Part shown: in pieces, positions 59,468 to 64,000 of the stretch
Layout of the letters: each line of letters starts with the position of its first letter
Numbering within the stretch: position 1 is the first letter of the stretch
Source: Myxococcaceae bacterium JPH2
Lineage (GTDB): Bacteria; Myxococcota; Myxococcia; Myxococcales; Myxococcaceae
Length of the DNA stretch: 64,000 nucleotides
Direction: 5' to 3'
NCBI GenBank assembly: GCA_016458225.1
Contig: JAEMGR010000002.1
Coordinates: forward strand, 24,372 to 88,371
Notes under the pieces: model-generated
What the model was told of the DNA's origin: nothing
The model's database searches: none
The model's input: the letters and a program-made list of their open reading frames with translations, nothing else
Program-made: the position numbers and the translations under genes

Positions 59468-61487
59468 GGTTCACCTGGGAGGAAGGGGCCGCCGCGGGGC
59501 GGTCCAGCGCCACGCCCAGCGTCACGTAGGCGGCGCGGCCCGGCAGCGGGTAGCCACTGAAGTCAGACGTCTGCGCATCCAGCAGGTTCTTCAGCTCCAC
59601 CGACACGGTGACATCCGGGTGCCGAAGGAACGTGCTGGACGCGCCCGCGCTCACCCACGTGCGCGAGGGCAACGTGAGCGAGCCGGTGCGATTGAAGAAC
59701 TGCGCGGACTGATAGAGGACCTCCGCGCGGGCATTGAGCCACTCCGGTCCCGCGCGCACGCGCCCCATCCACTTGTGCCGAGGACGGTACGGCAGGTCCT
59801 TGTCGAGGAAGCGCGGATCATCGAAGCGGTTCTGCGTGCGCATCCACGTGTAGCTGCTGCTCGCGGTCAGCCAGGGCAACGGCCGGGCCTCGACCTCCAG
59901 TTCGGCGCCCCACACGCGGGCGGCGGCGAAGTTGTAGGGCTTGGCGAGCAGCGGCGGATACAGCTCATACGCGATGAGATTGTCATACAGCGCCACGAAG
60001 CCACCGGCCGAGGCGCTCCAGCCCTCATGGCTCCACGTCACAGCCGCGTCCGCGTAGAGGCCCCGCTCGGGCTTGAGCGAGGGATTGGGCAACAGCGTGC
60101 CCTGGCGGATGTACAGCTCCAGGAAGGACGGCGCGCGGTGAGACTGCCCCGCGTTCGCGCGCACGCCGAAGCCATGGCCCACGTCCAGGGATGCGCCCAG
60201 CTTCGGCGCCACCAGCCAGTACGGACCCACGCGCTCCAGTCGCAGCGAGGGCGCCACACCCAGCCGTCCGCCCCAGAGCAACAGCTCGTCCATGACCATG
60301 ACGCTCGCGCGCCACCACGACGCCTCTTGGGTGTGCAGCGCCTCCGTCACCGCCTCACCCGAGCCCGCCACCGCGACGCTCAGCGCATGCACGTCGCCCA
60401 GGAGCTTGCGACCCTCCAGCTCCACGCCGCCCACGGTCTGGTGTTGCGCGCCGCCGTCCATGTCCGGCACGCCGCCCGTCACCTCGAGCCCCTCGCGCCG
60501 GAAGAAGCCGCGCGCGCTCAGCTCGCCCGCGTTCGCCAGGGGCCGCGCCCACCGCAGCCCAAGCGACACGCGTCCCAAATCCTGTCGCCCCGTGGTCTGC
60601 GGGTTCTGCACCGTGCCCGCGAGCCCGCGGTTCTCCAGCGCCAACTCAGCGAGTGCATCCACCTGAGCGCCGTCACGCAGGTCGCGCTGGTAGCGCAGCA
60701 GGGCACCACCCCCGCGAGCGTCATTGCGCGTGCGAACGTATTCCGTGAGCGGGTTGCCCTCCACGGCGGGCAGGTCATCCACGCGATAGCGGAAGTTCCC
60801 TTCCGAGCGCCCTCCGTGCACGAGCAGCATCACCTGTCCATCCAGCAGCGGACCGGTGGCGGCGAGCTGGCCGAGCACGGTGTCCCAGCTCCCGTACGTC
60901 ACCTCGCCGCTGGCGCGCAGGGTTCCTTCGGGAGGACGCGTGACGATGCGGATGGCCCCGCCCAGACCGCCCGCGCCGTAGCGCGCACCGGCGCCGCCTC
61001 GCAGGACCTCGATGTGGTCCACCAGCGCGGCGGGCACGAGCGACAGGTCCGCCATGCCGCCCGCGCCGTTGAGGGGAATGCCATCCAGGAACACGAGCAC
61101 GCCGTTCGACGACGCCCCGCGCACCACGATGCCCTTGCTCTGACCGAAGCCGCCCGTGTCCTGCACCGCGAGGCCCGCTCCACCCGACAGCAGCTCCGCG
61201 GTGTCGCGTGCTTCACCGTCGTGCGAGCGAGCGTCGATGACGGTGATGGCGCCCGTGGGGTCCCTGCGCCGAGCCGCATCCGGGGCCTCGCTCACGGGGG
61301 CCTTGCCGGTGACCTCGACGGTGGGGACGACGAAGACTTCGTCCGCGGTGGGGGACGCGGCGTCGGGCGGGCTCGCCTGCTGCTCGGCGGGGCGCTCCAC
61401 CTCGGGGGTGGGCGCCTGGGCTCGCGCCATCCAGGAGAGGCTGAGCGCCAGGCACGCCACGGGCCTGACGAGATGAGTCCGCCGCAT
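59442..61487 (-). CDS. btuB: TonB-dependent outer-membrane cobalamin receptor
   Basis: The 681-aa product has a signal peptide (about 1-23), a TonB-box-like segment (about residues 50-56, VFVVPTVEV), a plug domain (about 60-185: RRRDPTGAITVIDARSHDG, GKGIVVRG-type KGIVVRGASSNGVLVFLDGIPLN, VDHIEVLRGGAGARYGAGGLG), and a 22-strand barrel with the usual C-terminal aromatic-rich strands. The riboswitch in front and BtuF downstream make cobalamin the likely ligand. The ATG at 61487 has a GGAAGGCGG region upstream. No TonB, ExbB or ExbD gene is intact in the window. Confidence 0.9.
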   Translation of the reverse strand: MRRTHLVRPVACLALSLSWMARAQAPTPEVERPAEQQASPPDAASPTADEVFVVPTVEVTGKAPVSEAPDAARRRDPTGAITVIDARSHDGEARDTAELLSGGAGLAVQDTGGFGQSKGIVVRGASSNGVLVFLDGIPLNGAGGMADLSLVPAALVDHIEVLRGGAGARYGAGGLGGAIRIVTRPPEGTLRASGEVTYGSWDTVLGQLAATGPLLDGQVMLLVHGGRSEGNFRYRVDDLPAVEGNPLTEYVRTRNDARGGGALLRYQRDLRDGAQVDALAELALENRGLAGTVQNPQTTGRQDLGRVSLGLRWARPLANAGELSARGFFRREGLEVTGGVPDMDGGAQHQTVGGVELEGRKLLGDVHALSVAVAGSGEAVTEALHTQEASWWRASVMVMDELLLWGGRLGVAPSLRLERVGPYWLVAPKLGASLDVGHGFGVRANAGQSHRAPSFLELYIRQGTLLPNPSLKPERGLYADAAVTWSHEGWSASAGGFVALYDNLIAYELYPPLLAKPYNFAAARVWGAELEVEARPLPWLTASSSYTWMRTQNRFDDPRFLDKDLPYRPRHKWMGRVRAGPEWLNARAEVLYQSAQFFNRTGSLTLPSRTWVSAGASSTFLRHPDVTVSVELKNLLDAQTSDFSGYPLPGRAAYVTLGVALDRPAAAPSSQVNHAPQAPNP

Positions 61488-61555
61488 GCTCCGCCTTCCG
61501 CTCTCTCCATCGAAGAGAGAAGGCTGCCGGGTCGTTCCGATGAAGAACGCGACCG

Positions 61556-61782
61556 GACCCCTGGGCAGGTCTCCTGGCTCGTGAGCTCTGGGAGAGGCGC
61601 ACACCGCGCCGGTCCAGAAGGGGACCTCTGCCTTCCCCCGGTGCATCCCGCAGCACGGTGGAGTGGCAACAGACCGAGGTTCCCGGCCCTGACCTCAGGG
61701 CAGCCCGTTCACAGTGGCGGGACCGCGCCGGATTCGCACCGGCTTCCCTCTTGAAAGCCCGACATGGGCACCCAAGGGCCCG
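61556..61782 (-). ncRNA. Cobalamin riboswitch 2 (btuB leader)
   Basis: The minus strand has the conserved core GAAGCCGGTGCGAATCCGGC, GCGGTCCCGCCACTGTGA, a long variable part, and the B12 box GAGCCAGGAGACCTGCCC. Terminal complementarity (TTGGG near the 5' end with CCCAG near the 3' end) could form P1. It lies 70 bp upstream of btuB, so it should repress btuB, the propeller lipoprotein and btuF when cobalamin is plentiful. Ends are approximate. Confidence 0.95.
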
Positions 61783-62118
61783 CCCCTTCTAGGGGGTCCC
61801 CCCTCGTGCGTCAAGCGACCGCAGGTGGCGCGTCGGGAGTGAACACAGCGGGTTGCGAAGCACTGAACGCGAGCCCCCGACACGACCGCCAAGGTCGAGT
61901 CCGAATCACATCAGGCCCCAGCGCCAGAGTCCTCTCACGCGGCGAGATCCAAGCTGGAGCATCCGCGCCCGTCCTCGCGCGTGGATGGACATCGAGCCCG
62001 TGAACGGTCGCGCAGCGCGGCATCAGAGGGGACGTCCGCTGGCATGCGGACTGCTCTGGACGCGAGCGACCTCAGGCGGTCACGCCGAGCGAGGGACCCG
62101 CGCCGTGGTGGTGCGGGA
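61783..62118. other. Intergenic gap between riboswitch 2 and the small + strand gene
   Basis: It must hold the btuB promoter (minus) and the promoter of the ComEA-like pair (plus). I see no gene or strong palindrome in it. Confidence 0.4.
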
Positions 62119-62388
62119 ATGCAGAACGAGGGGGCAGGGATGCTGACGGCGGGGAAGCGGTTGGCGGTGTTCTCCATCCGCGAGGGCAAGGGCGGGAGCA
62201 TCTGGGTGAGGGCGGGGAGCGCGTTCGTGAACAAGGATGGCTCGCTGAACGTGCTGTTGGACGTGCTGCCGCTCGACGGGAAGTTGCACGTGAGGGAAGC
62301 GGCGGAGAAGCGGGACACGGCCACGGCGGGGGGCCGCTACACGAGCGAGCTGGGCCTGGAGTCATCGCCAGTGGGGGGACACTCGTGA
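62119..62388 (+). CDS. Small conserved-looking protein upstream of comEA-like gene
   Basis: The product is 89 aa (start ATG 62119, GCGGG upstream); an ATG at 62140 after GGGGGCAGGG is equally possible and gives 82 aa. The core reads GKRLAVFSIREGKGGSIWVR, then GSAFVNKDGSLNVLLDVLPL, a compact beta-rich unit with no signal peptide. I do not recognise it. Its stop overlaps the GTG start of the ComEA-like gene by 4 nt, so they are coupled. A DNA-uptake or repair link would follow only from that partner. Confidence 0.6.
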   Translation: MQNEGAGMLTAGKRLAVFSIREGKGGSIWVRAGSAFVNKDGSLNVLLDVLPLDGKLHVREAAEKRDTATAGGRYTSELGLESSPVGGHS

Positions 62389-62738
62389 AGTTCGGCTGGG
62401 TGGCCCTGCTGGGCTGGGCGCTGTTGGGGCCCGGGCTGGCCGAAGCCGCGAGGCAGCGAACGCAATACACAGGCGTGGTGAACCTGAACGAGGCGACCGC
62501 GAGCCAGTTGGACCTGTTGCCGGGCGTGGGAGAGAAAGCCGCGGAGCGAATCCTCGAACATCGGAAGAAGCGGCCCTTCGGACGCATCGAGGAGTTGGTG
62601 CGAGTGAAAGGCTTTGGAAAGAAGCGATTCCTCAAGCTGAAGGCACACCTGACGCTGACAGGCCCCACGACGATGAAGGTGGAGAAGGTCTCCGCGCCCG
62701 ACGCGCCGGGAAAGGAGGCCACGCACCCGAAACCATGA
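62385..62738 (+). CDS. ComEA-like helix-hairpin-helix DNA-binding protein
   Basis: The 117-aa product has a signal peptide (FGWVALLGWALLGPGLAEAA) and one ComEA-type double helix-hairpin-helix unit: VNLNEATASQLDLLPGVGEKAAERIL and FGRIEELVRVKGFGKKRFLKL. ComEA binds double-stranded DNA in the periplasm during natural uptake. Length fits the minimal family (about 100-150 aa). The GTG at 62385 lies in the GTGA overlap with the previous stop. Small solo ComEA proteins are common, so transformation competence is not proven. Confidence 0.85.
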   Translation: MKFGWVALLGWALLGPGLAEAARQRTQYTGVVNLNEATASQLDLLPGVGEKAAERILEHRKKRPFGRIEELVRVKGFGKKRFLKLKAHLTLTGPTTMKVEKVSAPDAPGKEATHPKP

Positions 62739-62763
62739 ACCCACTCTGAGGAAAGTCGCAGAA

Positions 62764-62797
62764 GGGCCGTCGAGCCGGAAGAACGGAGCGACGGCCC
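62764..62797 (+). terminator. Hairpin after the comEA-like gene, likely terminator
   Basis: A perfect 9-bp inverted repeat (GGGCCGTCG / CGACGGCCC) with a 16-nt loop follows the comEA-like stop by 25 bp, and a short pyrimidine tract (ATTCTCCTTC) comes after it. A second 7-bp hairpin (ACACGCT / AGCGTGT) lies at 62808-62834. Both may stop transcription in either direction. Confidence 0.55.
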
Positions 62798-62929
62798 ATT
62801 CTCCTTCACACGCTTCTCGGCGCTCAGAGCGTGTTGAGAGGGAGCGATGCGAGGTGGCGCGGCGAGTGCCAAACTGGGGCCCAACGCGGGGTATTTCGGC
62901 CGGCCCCTCCGCGAGGGGTGCGGGGTCTA

Positions 62930-63075
62930 TCTCGTTCCACGGGCATCTCCGAGGCCCTCGTGACGACGACCTTCGGTCTGCTCGTCGCCATTCCCGCCGT
63001 GATGGCCTGCAACTCCTTGCAGCGCTGGGTGGACGCCTGCGCTGCCGCCATGGCCTCGCGCCCCCTGACGCATCG
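62930..63075 (+). pseudogene. Remnant of ExbB/TolQ (MotA-type) proton channel gene
   Basis: In one + frame the residues GISEALVTTTFGLLVAIPAVMA, read around 62942-63007, are nearly identical to the last membrane span of ExbB/TolQ proteins (the GISEALVTTAxGLxVAIPAV signature). No start, upstream spans or rest of the gene is present: upstream sequence in the same frame has no ExbB features, and the frame after residue 'RWVDACAA' turns into unrelated sequence. It is a fragment, likely a relic of a deletion. It sits 1.4 kb from btuB, a receptor type that needs ExbB. Confidence 0.7.
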
Positions 63076-63094
63076 AGGGCCCAGGCCGTGGCAG

Positions 63095-64000
63095 CTACCC
63101 CGCGGACTTCTGGACCGGGACAGGACTTGGGAGCGTGAGAGGGGGAGGCCGTGTCTCGGTATTCGCCAGCCGCTCGAGAGGGCGGAGGAGCGACATGACG
63201 CCATGGCCCAATACGGGCAATGCCACGGAGGGCTGGAGAACCGCCTTCATCCCCGCGTGCAGGTGCAGTATCCGGTAGAACTGGCGATGGACGTGTGCGT
63301 CGGTCGACGTGCGCTCCATCAGCCGCAGGATGTACCAGTGCAGCAAGCCCAGCCCGAAGGCCCGCTTCCCGACGGCCTGCGGATACAGCAGGTCCATTGT
63401 CGTGCCCAACAGCCACGGGAGCCGGATGACTTCAGGGAGCTGCTTGCGGAAGCGCTGCGCCAGGCCCGATAGCTCGCCTCGTTCAGCCTGCTCGCGGAGG
63501 CAGGTATCCAGCAGCTCGGCGCCAAGCCCCGCCACCGACATGCCTTGCCCGTAGAGGGGGTTGAAGGCACACGCGGCGTCTCCCAGGACGACCAGCCCCT
63601 CGGGAAAGCGGGGCAGCTTCTCGTAGTGCCGCCACCGGCAGTCCTTCACCTTGTGCTGAGTTATGGGCCCTATCGGCGTGGCCTCTTTCAGGTAGTTGTA
63701 GAGGTCCGGACGCGTGAGTGAGCGCGCGTACTCGAGGAACCCCGCGTACTCGGTGGGCGCGTGCTCCCCGAAATAGCCATTGAGGGTGACGAGCCACCGG
63801 CCTCCTTCGACGTGTGAAATGAAACCCGCGCGCCAAGCCTTGGGAGGACTGGGATAGAGGAAGAGCGCCTTCCATTCCTTTTGGAAGTGGGGCGGCGGCT
63901 CGTGCAGGCACGTCGTGTAGGAAAGGTCCACGATGACCTGCTCTTCCTCCGGGCGCGCGTAGCCGATGGCTTCCAACCACTGAGGCATCCGCGAGCCCCG
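63095..64000 (-). CDS. FAD-dependent oxidoreductase/monooxygenase-like protein, N-terminus cut by window edge
   Basis: The frame is open from the window edge to a stop at 63095 (302 codons seen). It has the second FAD-binding signature GLVVLGDAACAFNPLYGQGMSVAG (GD motif) of flavin monooxygenases, and the typical preceding block GRWLVTLNGYFGEHAPTEYA. An R-G-S-R motif precedes the first Met in the window, as in enzymes of this family, so the gene begins further right; the Rossmann GxGxxG part lies outside. The C-terminal 100 residues are helical. The substrate is unknown; hydrophobic compound or polyketide oxidation are common roles. Confidence 0.8.
   Translation of the reverse strand, partial: RGSRMPQWLEAIGYARPEEEQVIVDLSYTTCLHEPPPHFQKEWKALFLYPSPPKAWRAGFISHVEGGRWLVTLNGYFGEHAPTEYAGFLEYARSLTRPDLYNYLKEATPIGPITQHKVKDCRWRHYEKLPRFPEGLVVLGDAACAFNPLYGQGMSVAGLGAELLDTCLREQAERGELSGLAQRFRKQLPEVIRLPWLLGTTMDLLYPQAVGKRAFGLGLLHWYILRLMERTSTDAHVHRQFYRILHLHAGMKAVLQPSVALPVLGHGVMSLLRPLERLANTETRPPPLTLPSPVPVQKSAG

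Noticed and set aside
61764..62003. A 79-codon + strand frame after riboswitch 2
   Set aside because: No ribosome binding site, no family features; it runs through leader and intergenic DNA.

Overview
This is a high-GC window from a myxobacterium, most likely a Myxococcaceae-type member of the Myxococcota. The evidence is the gene content: a TPR-CHAT protein, an Imm11-family protein, a very large receptor-type Ser/Thr kinase next to an FHA-GAF-cyclase protein, many lipoproteins with Cys-rich or DAGTDAGT-type linkers, a mannose-type PTS beside HprK and RapZ, and an RHS megagene. No tRNA, rRNA, insertion sequence, CRISPR array or plasmid/phage gene was seen. The genome position and species cannot be fixed from sequence reading alone.

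Layout. 1-7.5 kb: the 5' part of a TPR-CHAT gene, trehalose synthase TreT, a class D beta-lactamase-like protein, a secreted protein of unknown function, and MetK. 7.7-16.3 kb (+ strand): a cell-envelope and lipid block with an MlaC/Ttg2D-like periplasmic protein, a polytopic 'SpecificRecomb' family protein, an RND/MMPL (HpnN-like) transporter, a small lipoprotein, an MgtC-type protein and a GT-C-like membrane glycosyltransferase. 16.3-27.4 kb (- strand mostly): the PTS. EIIA-EIIB-EIIC-EIID-HPr-EI form one operon; HprK and RapZ form a second one. Between them lie an SPFH/NAD-kinase-like operon with a palindromic promoter site, and on the + strand a metallophosphoesterase and an Imm11 protein. 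27.4-33.3 kb: a GT22-like mannosyltransferase, a HIT hydrolase, a YoaK/DUF1275 protein, an MFS-spermidine-synthase-like fusion and a BtuD/FecE-type ABC ATPase. 33.3-38.6 kb: the giant Ser/Thr kinase and the FHA-GAF-cyclase protein. 38.8-61.8 kb: a vitamin B12 region, with two cobalamin riboswitches, interrupted by a 14-kb secreted polymorphic-toxin module. 61.8-64 kb: a ComEA-like pair, an ExbB/TolQ remnant and a truncated FAD oxidoreductase.

How the genes fit together. Riboswitch 2 leads btuB, a beta-propeller-like lipoprotein and btuF. Riboswitch 1 leads a second propeller-like lipoprotein, a secreted surface lipoprotein and an exported Rieske protein, joined by 4-nt stop/start overlaps. 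The btuC-type permease and the only matching ATPase lie apart, so the import system is scattered. Between btuF and btuC sits an operon-like set: a PA14-domain protein, a 1772-aa lipoprotein with a coiled-coil body and a hydrophobic Gly-rich hairpin, a 2008-aa SpvB/FG-GAP/RHS protein with a variable C-terminal tail, and an overlapping small putative immunity gene. Its architecture recalls Tc (ABC) toxins and may be an undescribed version. The two best leads are this module and the riboswitch-controlled lipoprotein/Rieske operon.
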